Positions 33,897 to 42,478 of a stretch of 64,000 nucleotides of DNA are shown piece by piece. Source of the stretch: Geodermatophilus obscurus (lineage in GTDB: Bacteria; Actinomycetota; Actinomycetes; Mycobacteriales; Geodermatophilaceae); contig NZ_FRDM01000001.1 of assembly GCF_900143215.1 (NCBI RefSeq), positions 62,001 through 126,000 on the forward strand, given 5' to 3'. A program made the translations under genes and the position numbers. How positions within the stretch are numbered: the stretch's first letter is position 1; each line of letters starts with the position of its first letter. The notes beneath the pieces were generated by a model. It saw only the letters and a program-made list of their open reading frames with translations. It was not told the origin of the DNA and searched no databases.

Positions 33897-34171
33897 CCTC
33901 GGCTGTGGTCCGCCGACGGCAGTCGGCCGGCGGACCTGACGGGCGTGGGGCACTGCCACGGGAAGTCCGCCGCGCCATCGTCCACGCACGGAACCGAACA
34001 GGCGCCGCAACTCGTGCCCGCGACCGTTGGCCGAAGGCTCACCGGGCACTCGGCCGACAGGTCGACGGCGCGGGAGGCGCATCCCGCAAGACCCGCCCGG
34101 TCACGATCCCCGCGGTGGGGTGTTGACCGGGACGGGTGGGGAGCAGGCCTCATCGTCGGAGACCCACGGGC
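33897..34171. other. Intergenic region without a recognised gene
   Basis: No coding frame is convincing. Short inverted segments such as GTCCGCCGGCC and GGTCCGCCGAC occur near 33908-33935. The right part merges into dispersed repeat A. Confidence 0.4.
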
Positions 34172-34235
34172 CCGCCCCCGTCCAGAGGCTCGCCGTGAGC
34201 TCGCGAACGGTGAGGAGGACGGGGTCCTTCCTCAG
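34172..34235. repeat. Dispersed intergenic repeat A, copy 4
   Basis: This shares CGCCCCCGTCCAG and GAGGAGGACGGGGTCC with the copies near mec. Its end TTCCTCAG includes the reverse complement of the stop codon of the phytochrome gene. As at mec, the repeat therefore begins at a stop codon. Confidence 0.65.
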
Positions 34236-36544
34236 CCGCGCAGCCGGACGGCGACCAGCGCCACGTCGTCCTCCGCGCCGTCGCGGAGCATCCGGCCGAT
34301 CAGCTCGTCGGAGGCCGCCTCGAGCGGGCGGTCCCGGACGGCGACCAGCTCGCCGGCCAGCCGCGCCACGCCGAGGTCGAAGACCTGGTCGCGCCGCTCG
34401 ACGAGGCCGTCGGTGTAGAGCAGCAGCGTCGAGCCCGGCTCGAGCAGTGCCTCGGACTCGGTGCGCCGCGCGGCCGGGTCGACGCCCAGCAGCAGCTCGG
34501 CGCGGGGTGTGGTCAGCGTCAGCACGCCGTCGCCGGGCTCGACGAGCAGCGGCGGCAGGTGCCCGGCGCTGGACCAGCGCAGCCGGGCACCGCCGGTCTC
34601 CGGGTCGGGCGTCAGCCGGCCGACGAGCACCGTCGCCATGGTGTGCAGCCCGAGTCCCGCGACGGCGGAGTCGAGCCGGCGCAGGACGGTGGCCGGGCCG
34701 TCGGCGCTGTCGTAGGCGATGCCGCGCAGCAGCCCGCGCAGCTGCGCCATGTCGGCGGCGGCCGCGGTGTCGTGCCCGACGACGTCGCCGATGACGACCA
34801 CCGTCGACCCGTCGGGCTGCTCGAAGACGTCGTACCAGTCGCCGCCGACCTGGGCCTCACGGGTGGCGGGCACGTACCGCACGGCGACCTGCAGGTGCGG
34901 TGACTCCGGCGGGTCGGTGAGCATCGAGCGCTGCAGCGTCTCCGCGGCGCGGACGATGCTGCGGCTGCGCGCGTACAGCGCCTCCAGCAGGTGGGTGCGC
35001 AACTCGCCGACCACGGCCAGCTCCTGCGCCGTCCACGGCTCGGACCGGTCGCGGACGGTCTCCCGCCACCGCTCGAAGCTCTTGCGCGGGCTCAGCCGCA
35101 CGGTGTCGCCCTCGCGCTCCGCGAGCGCCTTGTTGTGCGGATCGCCGCCCCAGTCGACGGTGCGCCGCGCCTCGGCCCGGTGCCAGAGCACGAACTGGCC
35201 GTCGGGCAGCGGCAGCACCAGCACCCCGCACGCGGGGTCGGCCGGCACGGCCAGCTCCGGAGCGTGCCGGGGCAGCGAGTCGGTGGCGACGACGTCCTCG
35301 CGCCGGGCGGCGGCCCACGCCGCGATCGCCTCGGCGACGCCTGCGGACAGCGGGACACCGCGGCTGCCGCGGTGGCCCTGCAGGTGCACCACGACGCCGT
35401 CGGCCGGCAGCAGGTCCAGCAGGCTGGGCGAGCCGAGCAGCGTGTCGGCCAGCGGACGGTCCTCGTCGCGGGTGGCCGTGGCCAGCCAGGCCAGCATCGA
35501 GCGCACCTGCAGCGCACGGTGCACCTCGTCCTCCTCGGCGCGGTCGACCAGGCGCAGCGACAGCGTCGAGCCGAGGAACTCCGCCGCCGCCCGGGTGGCG
35601 TAGGGCGGAGCGTGCGGACCGGAGTAGTGGTGGCAGGCGATGAGGCCCCACAGCCGGTCGTTCCGCAGCAGCGAGATCGACATCGAGGCACGCACGCCCA
35701 TGTTCTGCAGGTACTCGACGTGGATCGGCGAGACGCTGCGCAGGGTCGAGAAGGTGAGGTCCAGCGGCGCCCCGGTGGAGGGCACCAGCACCGGCCGCAG
35801 CGGCACCGGCCGGTAGTCGACGTCGGAGATCAGCCGGATCCAGTTCTTCTCGTACAGCGCCCGCGCCTGGGCCGGGATGTCGCTGGCCGGGTAGTGCAGC
35901 CCGAGGAAGGTGTTGAGGTGGGCCGCCCTGGCCTCGGCCACCACCTCCCCGTTGTAGTCGGCGTCGTAGCGGTAGACCATCACGCGGTCGAAGCCGGTCA
36001 GCTCGCGCACCGCCTGCGCGGTGATGTCGTGGAGCTCCGGCAGCGAGGTCGCGCGGTTGAGGTCGGCGACCGTGCCGCGCACCGCCTGGTAGGTGTTCGG
36101 GAAGGAGAACGGCCGCGGGCCGTGGGCGGACTCGAGCTCGACGACCAGCAGTGCCGTCGGCGGGCTGACCCCGTCGTCGGGGCCGACGACGGCACGGTGC
36201 AGCAGCGCGTCGACCGGCACCGGGCTGCCCTCGACGTCGAGGGTGATCTCGACCGGGTTGCGCTCCCGCAGGTCGCCGAAGGCGCTGGCCGACCGGGCCA
36301 CCGCCCCGGCCGCGGTCACCCCGAGGACTTCGGGCAGCCGGCGGCCCAGGGCGTCGCAGGGGTCGACGCCGACCAGGCCGGCGAGGTTCTCCGACACCTG
36401 CACGACGACGAGGTCGGGCTCGCTCACCGCGAGCAGCACCCCGCGCGGCTGGATGCTGCCGGGCACGTGGATCGGCTCGCGCTCGCAGTTGGACAGGTCG
36501 ACCGGCGTCCCCGTCGGCAGCAGGTCGGGCTCGTAGTCGGTCAT
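34232..36544 (-). CDS. bphP: Bacteriophytochrome with PP2C/SpoIIE phosphatase output
   Basis: This 770-residue soluble red/far-red photoreceptor has a PAS domain (15-120), a bilin-binding GAF domain (about 165-320), a PHY domain (about 330-520) and a C-terminal SpoIIE-type phosphatase (about 555-768). Biliverdin should attach to C20 in SNCEREPIHVPGSIQPRG. The GAF motif PASDIP is at 219-224, with H275 and H305/H306 near the pocket. The PHY tongue motif SPRKSF is at 485-490. The phosphatase has GGDWYD (567-572), GDVVGHD and the late EDDVALVAV metal site. There is no histidine kinase. It overlaps bphO by ATGA. It probably dephosphorylates an anti-anti-sigma factor in response to light. Confidence 0.95.
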   Translation of the reverse strand: MTDYEPDLLPTGTPVDLSNCEREPIHVPGSIQPRGVLLAVSEPDLVVVQVSENLAGLVGVDPCDALGRRLPEVLGVTAAGAVARSASAFGDLRERNPVEITLDVEGSPVPVDALLHRAVVGPDDGVSPPTALLVVELESAHGPRPFSFPNTYQAVRGTVADLNRATSLPELHDITAQAVRELTGFDRVMVYRYDADYNGEVVAEARAAHLNTFLGLHYPASDIPAQARALYEKNWIRLISDVDYRPVPLRPVLVPSTGAPLDLTFSTLRSVSPIHVEYLQNMGVRASMSISLLRNDRLWGLIACHHYSGPHAPPYATRAAAEFLGSTLSLRLVDRAEEDEVHRALQVRSMLAWLATATRDEDRPLADTLLGSPSLLDLLPADGVVVHLQGHRGSRGVPLSAGVAEAIAAWAAARREDVVATDSLPRHAPELAVPADPACGVLVLPLPDGQFVLWHRAEARRTVDWGGDPHNKALAEREGDTVRLSPRKSFERWRETVRDRSEPWTAQELAVVGELRTHLLEALYARSRSIVRAAETLQRSMLTDPPESPHLQVAVRYVPATREAQVGGDWYDVFEQPDGSTVVVIGDVVGHDTAAAADMAQLRGLLRGIAYDSADGPATVLRRLDSAVAGLGLHTMATVLVGRLTPDPETGGARLRWSSAGHLPPLLVEPGDGVLTLTTPRAELLLGVDPAARRTESEALLEPGSTLLLYTDGLVERRDQVFDLGVARLAGELVAVRDRPLEAASDELIGRMLRDGAEDDVALVAVRLRG

Positions 36545-37167
36545 GCGGGCGCCCCGACCGGCGCGCACCAGGCGGCCAGCGCGGTGAACGTGGCCCGCGC
36601 GGCCCCGACCACCCGGCCGGGGTCGCCGCCCGCGGCGACCCGCTCCCGGGTCACCCGGCGGTAGGCGTGCCACATGGCACCGGTCTCGGCGCCGTAGGGG
36701 GAGAAGGCGCCCAGCCGGACGTCGGGTTCGAGGGTGGGCAGGGTGGCGAGGTGGCGGGAGATGAACGTGCCGCCGAGCGTGGAGCCCTCCAGGACGTAGA
36801 GGCGGCCCAGGGCCTGGTCGGTGTCCTCGACGGCGGGTAGCTCGGGCTGCGCCCCGGCGTCCGGCTCGGCGCCCAGGGCGCGCAGGTCCTCGGCGAACAG
36901 GTGGGCGCGTCGCCGCCGCGACCAGGCGACGGTCTCGGCGTCACCTGGCCGGCGGCGGGCCCAGGTGTCCAGGCCTGCCTCGGCGGCGGTCCAGAAGGCG
37001 TGCAGCCGGGTGAGGACGGCGACCAGCCGGTCGCGGTCCAGCTGCGGGTCCATCAGCCCGAGGGTGGCCTCCACCTGCTCGTGCTCGACGGCCGTGGCCC
37101 TGCGCAGTTCGGCGAGGACGTCGGCGCCCTCCGCGTGTCGAGACGACGCCTCTCCTCCAGCACCCAT
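36541..37167 (-). CDS. bphO: Heme oxygenase BphO
   Basis: This 208-residue bacterial heme oxygenase cleaves heme to biliverdin, the chromophore of the neighbouring phytochrome. The proximal histidine is H29 in TAVEHEQVEATLGL. The distal-side motif is RLYVLEGSTLGGTFISRHL at about 112-130. The gene overlaps the phytochrome gene by 4 bases, so chromophore and apoprotein are made from one message. TAGTCT lies 10 bases before the ATG and no ribosome-binding site is obvious. The pucR gene is upstream on the same strand with a 65-bp gap. Confidence 0.95.
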   Translation of the reverse strand: MGAGGEASSRHAEGADVLAELRRATAVEHEQVEATLGLMDPQLDRDRLVAVLTRLHAFWTAAEAGLDTWARRRPGDAETVAWSRRRRAHLFAEDLRALGAEPDAGAQPELPAVEDTDQALGRLYVLEGSTLGGTFISRHLATLPTLEPDVRLGAFSPYGAETGAMWHAYRRVTRERVAAGGDPGRVVGAARATFTALAAWCAPVGAPA

Positions 37168-37177
37168 ACCGGTTCCG

Positions 37178-37183
37178 AGACTA
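37178..37183 (-). promoter_or_regulatory. -10 box of bphO-bphP
   Basis: TAGTCT on the minus strand lies 10 bases before the bphO ATG, in the gap behind the pucR gene. It suggests the phytochrome operon has its own promoter. Confidence 0.4.
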
Positions 37184-37232
37184 GGCGACTGCCCGCTGCC
37201 CGGCGCGGGGTGCGGCCGGGGTGCGCGCCCGG

Positions 37233-38363
37233 TCACGACCCGGTGAGGCGGGCGCTGCGCAGCGAGGCGTGCAGCAGCAGCCGGGCGTCGCCGTCGGACA
37301 CGTCCAGGCCGGTCAGCTCCGCGATCCGCGCGAGCCGGTAGTACAGCGTCTGGCGGTGCACGTGCAGGGCCGCGGACGCCCGCGCCGCGCTGCACCCCGC
37401 GTCCAGCCAGGTCTCGGCGGTGGCGGTGAGGACGGGGTCGGCCAGCAGCGGCCGGACGGCGGGGTCGGGGCCGGGCAGCGCGGCGGCCAGCCGCCAGCCG
37501 CCGAGCTCGTCCCAGTGCGCCACGGGGCAGAAGCGCGGAACGGCGGCGGCGACCCGCGCCGCGATACGCGCCTGGTCCCACCGCCCGGCGGGCTCCTCGA
37601 CCCCGGCGCCGACCGCCGACAACCCCGCGGTGCTGCCGGGCGGCAGGCCGGCCAGCGCGGCGGCGGTCACCGCGGCGGCCGGCCGCAGGTCCGCCCGTCC
37701 GGGCAGCGGAACGGCGACGGCGACCAGCCCGTCAGCGGGCAGCACGGCGCTGACCGCACCCGCGGCCGGCGCCCGCCACGGCGCGGGCAGCCCCGCTCCG
37801 GCCGGTCGCAGCGCCACGAGCACCACCGGGCGCCGCTCGCCCCAGGCCGCGGCGAGCGTCCGGACCGCCTGGGTCCGCGCGGCGGGGGAGCCGGTGAGCG
37901 CGGTGGCCAGCGGGCGGGCCAGGTCACCGGCGCTGTCCTCCCGCTCGGCCAGCAGCCGCCCGGCCTCGGTGGCCAGCTCCACCGCACCGGTCAGCGCGGG
38001 GTCGTCGGCGGCGGCCGGGTCGGTGCGTCCGCCGTCGAGCAGCCACAGGTAGCCGTGGGTGCGCCCGGCGTGCCGGACCGGCAGCACCAGGCGGGTGAGG
38101 ATCCCGGCGTCCGGGTCGCCGGGGGTGCGCAGCGGCCCCTCGGCGACCGCGATGCCGAAGTCCTCGAACCAGCGCCGGGTGGCCGGCGTCGAGCCCCGGC
38201 CGAGGATCGAGCGGGTGCGCACGGCGTCCATCACCGGGGTGTCGGCGCCGTCGACCGGGTGGGCGCAGAAGGCCAGCAGGGTGAAGTCGGCGTCCTCCAG
38301 GGTCGCCGGGGCGCCGAGCAGGCCCGCCACCCGGTCCACCAGCTCCTGCAGCTCGTCGCGCAC
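37233..38363 (-). CDS. PucR family regulator, likely of proline catabolism
   Basis: This 376-residue transcription factor ends in a PucR-type helix-turn-helix (ARASAALHVHRQTLYYRLAR, then ELTGLDVSDGDARLLLHASL). Its N-terminal two thirds form a sensory region without a named domain. AGGAGG before GTG 38363 sets the start and removes 15 residues from the longest frame. It is divergent from the proline dehydrogenase gene. In mycobacteria and streptomycetes PucR-type activators in this position switch on proline degradation, so the same role is inferred. Confidence 0.88.
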   Translation of the reverse strand: MRDELQELVDRVAGLLGAPATLEDADFTLLAFCAHPVDGADTPVMDAVRTRSILGRGSTPATRRWFEDFGIAVAEGPLRTPGDPDAGILTRLVLPVRHAGRTHGYLWLLDGGRTDPAAADDPALTGAVELATEAGRLLAEREDSAGDLARPLATALTGSPAARTQAVRTLAAAWGERRPVVLVALRPAGAGLPAPWRAPAAGAVSAVLPADGLVAVAVPLPGRADLRPAAAVTAAALAGLPPGSTAGLSAVGAGVEEPAGRWDQARIAARVAAAVPRFCPVAHWDELGGWRLAAALPGPDPAVRPLLADPVLTATAETWLDAGCSAARASAALHVHRQTLYYRLARIAELTGLDVSDGDARLLLHASLRSARLTGS

Positions 38364-38381
38364 CCCGCGTCCTCCTGTACA

Positions 38382-38394
38382 GGTGTATGACACC
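38382..38394. promoter_or_regulatory. Palindrome between pucR and the proline genes
   Basis: GGTGTATGACACC is a perfect inverted repeat (5-bp arms, 3-bp centre) in the 123-bp divergent region, next to TGTACA. It is a candidate binding site for the PucR protein. Confidence 0.45.
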
Positions 38395-38486
38395 CCGACG
38401 GCGGACACCGTACGTCTGTCGCTGGCCCCGGGGGCTCCGGCTGCCTAGCGTCGGAGGAGTTCGATCCCCGGTGGCGGAGGTGGCGC

Positions 38487-39422
38487 GTGCTCTCGCAGAA
38501 GGCCCTGCTGCTCGGTGCCTCGCGGCGCCCGGAGCTGCGCCGGCTGGTCACCGGCACCCCGGCCACCCGGGGGGTGGTCGACCGGTTCGTCGCCGGCGAG
38601 ACCCTCGACGGGGCGCTGGCCGTCGTCCGGCAGCTGTGCGGTGAGGGCCTCGCGGTGACCCTCGACCACCTCGGCGAGGGCGTGACCGACCGCGCCCAGA
38701 CGGTGCGCTCCCGCGACGCCTACCTGGCGCTGCTCCAGGGGCTGGCACCGCTGCGGCTGGGCGGCGCCGCCGAGGTGTCGGCGAAGCTCTCGGCGTTCGG
38801 CCAGGCGCTGCCCGGCGGCGGCACCGACCTGGCCCTGGAGCTGGTCCGGCCGGTCGCGGAGGCGGCGTCGGCGATCGGCACCACGGTCACCCTCGACATG
38901 GAGGAGTCGGCCACCGTCGACTCCACCCTCGCCGTCCTCGCCGAGCTGCGCCGTGACCACCCGGGCACCGGGGCGGTGCTGCAGGCCGCGCTGCACCGCA
39001 CCGAGGAGGACGCCGCCGCGCTCGCCGTGCCCGGGTCGCGGGTGCGGCTGGTCAAGGGCGCCTACGACGAGCCGCCGTCGGTCGCGTGGCAGTCCCGCGC
39101 CGACGTCGACGCCGCCTACGCCCGCGGCCTCGGCGTCCTGATGCGCGGACCCGGCCACCCGATGGTCGGCAGCCACGACCCGTGGCTGGTCGCGCTGGCC
39201 CGGCGGCTGGCCGACGACGAGGGCCGGACGCCGGACTCCTGGGAGGTGCAGATGCTCTACGGCATCCGTGCCACCGAGCAGCGCCGGCTGGCCGCGGAGG
39301 GCGTCTGCGTGCGCGCCTACGTGCCCTACGGCGTCGACTGGTACGGCTACTTCATGCGCCGGCTGGCCGAGCGTCCCGCGAACCTGCGCTTCTTCCTGCG
39401 CTCCCTCGTCAGCACCAACTGA
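38487..39422 (+). CDS. pruB: Proline dehydrogenase
   Basis: This 311-residue FAD enzyme oxidises proline to pyrroline-5-carboxylate and passes electrons to the membrane quinone pool. Signatures are VTLDHLGEGVTD near 57-68, VTLDMEESATVDSTL, VRLVKGAYDEP and the C-terminal VRAYVPYGVDWYGYFMRRLA. It is the monofunctional actinobacterial form, as in M. tuberculosis PruB. GGAGG precedes the GTG. The P5C dehydrogenase gene follows after 11 bp. Confidence 0.96.
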   Translation: MLSQKALLLGASRRPELRRLVTGTPATRGVVDRFVAGETLDGALAVVRQLCGEGLAVTLDHLGEGVTDRAQTVRSRDAYLALLQGLAPLRLGGAAEVSAKLSAFGQALPGGGTDLALELVRPVAEAASAIGTTVTLDMEESATVDSTLAVLAELRRDHPGTGAVLQAALHRTEEDAAALAVPGSRVRLVKGAYDEPPSVAWQSRADVDAAYARGLGVLMRGPGHPMVGSHDPWLVALARRLADDEGRTPDSWEVQMLYGIRATEQRRLAAEGVCVRAYVPYGVDWYGYFMRRLAERPANLRFFLRSLVSTN

Positions 39423-39433
39423 AGGGAAGTCCC

Positions 39434-41059
39434 ATGGACGCCGTCACCAACGTCCCCCCGCCGCGCAACGAGCCGGTGCTCACCTACGCCCCCGGCACCC
39501 CGGAGCGCGGCGCGCTGCAGCAGCGGCTGACCGAGCTGGCCGGCGACCCGCTCGACCTGACCATGACGATCGGCGACGAGCACCGCCTCGGCGGCGGCGA
39601 ACGCTTCGACGTCGTCCAGCCGCACCGGCACGCCGCCGTCCTCGGCACCGCCGCGCACGCCACGCACGCCGACGCGCAGGAGGCGGTGGCCTGCGCCAAG
39701 GCGGCCGCCCCCGCGTGGCAGGACCTGTCGTTCGACGGCCGGGCCGCGGTGTTCCTGCGCGCCGCCGAGCTGCTGGCCGGGCCGTGGCGGCAGACGCTCA
39801 ACGCCGCGACGATGCTCGGCCAGTCGAAGACCGCCTACCAGGCCGAGATCGACAGCGCCTGCGAGCTCGTCGACTTCTGGCGCTGGAACGTGCACTTCGC
39901 CCGCGAGATCGTGTCCGCGCAGCCGGTGTCCTCGCCGGGGGTGTGGAACCGGAGCGACCACCGGCCGCTCGAGGGGTTCGTCTACGCCGTCACGCCGTTC
40001 AACTTCACCGCGATCGCCGGCAACCTGCCCACCGCGCCGGCGCTCATGGGCAACACCGTCGTCTGGAAGCCCGCGCCCACCCAGCAGTTCGCCGCGCACT
40101 TCCTGATGCGGCTGCTGGAGGCCGCCGGGCTGCCGCCGGGTGTGATCACGATGGTCACCGGCGACGGGATCGCCGTCTCCGACGTCGTCCTGGCCGACCG
40201 GGACCTCGCCGGCATCCACTTCACCGGGTCGACGGCGGTCTTCCAGCACCTGTGGCGCACGGTGGGCGAGAACATCTCCTCCTACCGCGGTTACCCGCGC
40301 ATCGTCGGGGAGACCGGCGGCAAGGACTTCGTCGTCGCGCACCCCTCGGCCGACGTCGACGTGCTGCGCACCGCCCTGGTGCGCGGCGCGTTCGAGTTCC
40401 AGGGCCAGAAGTGCTCGGCGGCGTCGCGCGCGTACGTGCCGCGGTCGGTGTGGGCGCGGCTGCGCGACGACCTGGTCGGGGTCACCGAGTCGCTGCCGAT
40501 GGGTGACGTCACCGACTTCTCCCACTTCATGGGCGCGGTGATCGACCGGAAGTCGTTCTCCAAGCTGTCCGGCGTCCTGGACCGGGTCGACGACGACCCC
40601 GCGCTGTCGATCGTGGCCGGCGGGCAGGCCGACGACAGCGAGGGCTTCTTCGTCCGCCCGACGGTCATCGAGGGCACCGACCCGGGGCACGAGGTCTTCA
40701 CCACCGAGTACTTCGGCCCGATCCTGGCGGTGCACGTCTACGACGACGCCGACTACGACACGGTGCTCACCCAGATGGAGTCGGCGGCGCCGTACGCGCT
40801 CACCGGGGCCGTCATCGCCGAGGACCGCGCCGCCATCGCGCACGCGCAGCGCTTCCTGCGGTTCGCGGCGGGCAACTTCTACGTCAACGACAAGCCGACC
40901 GGCGCCGTCGTCGGCCAGCAGCCCTTCGGCGGCGGCCGGGCGTCGGGCACCAACGACAAGGCCGGCGCCGCGCAGAACCTGCAGCGCTGGACGAGCACCC
41001 GCTCGATCAAGGAGACGTTCGTGCCGGCGACCGACCACCGCTACCCGCACATGGCGTGA
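39434..41059 (+). CDS. pruA: L-glutamate gamma-semialdehyde (P5C) dehydrogenase
   Basis: This 541-residue NAD-dependent aldehyde dehydrogenase completes proline degradation to glutamate. The Rossmann and active-site elements are present: VTPFNFTAIAGNL, IHFTGSTAVF, the general base in GETGGKDF, and the catalytic cysteine in FEFQGQKCSAASRAY. The C-terminal QPFGGGRASGTNDKAG is typical of the P5CDH group. GGGAAG lies before the ATG. It forms an operon with pruB; hairpins at 41067-41131 mark its end. Confidence 0.97.
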   Translation: MDAVTNVPPPRNEPVLTYAPGTPERGALQQRLTELAGDPLDLTMTIGDEHRLGGGERFDVVQPHRHAAVLGTAAHATHADAQEAVACAKAAAPAWQDLSFDGRAAVFLRAAELLAGPWRQTLNAATMLGQSKTAYQAEIDSACELVDFWRWNVHFAREIVSAQPVSSPGVWNRSDHRPLEGFVYAVTPFNFTAIAGNLPTAPALMGNTVVWKPAPTQQFAAHFLMRLLEAAGLPPGVITMVTGDGIAVSDVVLADRDLAGIHFTGSTAVFQHLWRTVGENISSYRGYPRIVGETGGKDFVVAHPSADVDVLRTALVRGAFEFQGQKCSAASRAYVPRSVWARLRDDLVGVTESLPMGDVTDFSHFMGAVIDRKSFSKLSGVLDRVDDDPALSIVAGGQADDSEGFFVRPTVIEGTDPGHEVFTTEYFGPILAVHVYDDADYDTVLTQMESAAPYALTGAVIAEDRAAIAHAQRFLRFAAGNFYVNDKPTGAVVGQQPFGGGRASGTNDKAGAAQNLQRWTSTRSIKETFVPATDHRYPHMA

Positions 41060-41066
41060 GGCTGCG

Positions 41067-41131
41067 GCCATGATCAGGTGACCTGATCATGGCGCGTCCT
41101 CCCTGGGTGCGCACCGTCGGGGAGGACGCGC
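41067..41131. terminator. Two adjacent hairpins between convergent genes
   Basis: The first hairpin has 12-bp arms GCCATGATCAGG and CCTGATCATGGC (41067-41078, 41082-41093) around TGA. The second has 12-bp arms GCGCGTCCTCCC and GGGAGGACGCGC (41092-41103, 41120-41131). The arms touch, so the two structures compete for two bases. Together they can end both pruA and the convergent DUF488 transcript. Confidence 0.75.
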
Positions 41132-41152
41132 GGCGGTGAGGGAGGACGCCGT

Positions 41153-41680
41153 TCAGCCGGCAGGCCAGTCCAGCCGGCCGTCGGCGCCGAGCACCGCGCC
41201 GGCGGACGGGGCGTGCGGGGTGAGCCGGCCATCGGGCATGAGGTGGTGCACCGGCACGCCGCGGCCCAGGACGGCGACGTCGGCGATGATCCGCCGGTGG
41301 CAGCGCCACCACACGCTCTCGCTGCACATCACCGACACGGTCCCCGTCGCCGCATCGGCCAGCACCTCGTCGAGCGCCGCCGCGAACTCCGGCGTCCGGG
41401 TGTGCGCGGCGTAGGCGGCGAACTGGGCGACGGTCCACCAGCCGTCGGCGACCGGCTCGCCCGGCGGGAGCCGGCGGCGCCCGCCCAGCCGCGCGTCCCA
41501 CCGGTAGCCGACACCGGCGGCGGGCAGCCACTCGGCGAGCGCCTCCCGCCGGACGTCGGGGTTGCTGCGGCTGCCCGGGAACCGGCGGACGTCGACGACC
41601 AGCCCGACCCCCGCCCCGGTCAGCCGGGCGCCGAGGCGGGTGCGGTCCTCCGGCCCGTGGCCCACGGTCAGCAGCGGCAC
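41153..41680 (-). CDS. DUF488 family protein
   Basis: This 175-residue protein belongs to DUF488, with the family segments LVVDVRRFPGSRSNPDVRRE and VMCSESVWWRCHRRIIAD (conserved Cys and the C-H-R-x-I stretch). The fold is thought to bind nucleic acid or nucleotides, but the activity is unknown. GAGGAG precedes the GTG. The upstream methyltransferase lies 16 bp away on the same strand and is likely in the same operon. Confidence 0.85.
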   Translation of the reverse strand: MPLLTVGHGPEDRTRLGARLTGAGVGLVVDVRRFPGSRSNPDVRREALAEWLPAAGVGYRWDARLGGRRRLPPGEPVADGWWTVAQFAAYAAHTRTPEFAAALDEVLADAATGTVSVMCSESVWWRCHRRIIADVAVLGRGVPVHHLMPDGRLTPHAPSAGAVLGADGRLDWPAG

Positions 41681-41696
41681 GCGCTCTCCTCGGCGG

Positions 41697-42359
41697 TCAG
41701 GCCGGCCGGCGGGCGAGGCCGAGCACGTGCGAGGTGGCCGGGAGGGTGAGGCGGGAGTCGGGGAAGCGCAGTCGGCGCAGGGCCGTGACCTCGAAGCCGG
41801 CCCGCTCCACGAGGCCGACCGGGTCGACCGCGGTGTGGCAGCCGCCGGCCAGCAGCGGCCACAGCGTCGCGTCGGCGAGCCGCTGCACCGCACGCACCCG
41901 CCGGGTCGGGCCGAGGCCGTGCTCGAGGAGGGCGAGGGTCCCACCGGGGCGCAGCACGCGGGCGATCTCCGCGAGCGCCGTGGCGCGGTCGGGCAGCGAG
42001 CACAGCACCAGGCACAGCACCGCCGCGTCGGCAGCGGCGTCGGGCACCGGCAGCGCCTCCGCCGTGCCGGGGACCACGGTGACCGGCACGGGGGCCGCGG
42101 CGGCCGCCCGGGTCGCCAGCGCCCGGAGGTGCGGTTCGGGCTCCACCGCGGTCACCCGGCTCACCGCGGGCGGGTAGCGCGCGAAGTTGCGGCCGTTGCC
42201 GCAGCCGACCTCGACAACCGTCCCGGAGAGCGGCGCCAGCAGCTCGGTGCGCAGCGCGGCGAGGCCCTCGGCGTCCATCCCCTCGCTGATCCGCGCGTAC
42301 AGGCGGCTGAAGACCGGACGGGGACGGTCTCCCGACGGGACGGGCTGGGGCGCGGCCAT
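41697..42359 (-). CDS. Class I SAM-dependent methyltransferase
   Basis: This 220-residue enzyme has the SAM-binding motif I VVEVGCGNGRNF at about 50-61, an acidic residue in VTAVEPEPHLRAL, and VLRPGGTLALLEHGL as post-motif III. It resembles the Methyltransf_11/UbiE-like group; the methyl acceptor is unknown. The ATG at 42359 gives a normal N-terminus. It runs divergently from an MFS transporter gene and may share its pathway. Confidence 0.88.
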   Translation of the reverse strand: MAAPQPVPSGDRPRPVFSRLYARISEGMDAEGLAALRTELLAPLSGTVVEVGCGNGRNFARYPPAVSRVTAVEPEPHLRALATRAAAAAPVPVTVVPGTAEALPVPDAAADAAVLCLVLCSLPDRATALAEIARVLRPGGTLALLEHGLGPTRRVRAVQRLADATLWPLLAGGCHTAVDPVGLVERAGFEVTALRRLRFPDSRLTLPATSHVLGLARRPA

Positions 42360-42478
42360 CCCCGGATGGTGCCCGGACGTCGATGGGCGCGCAGCCCCCG
42401 CGCACCCGCTGCCGCGCCGGCACGCCAGGCCGGTCATGCTGGTCGGCCGGGCGACGGTGCCCGGGCGAGGGGAGCGGT

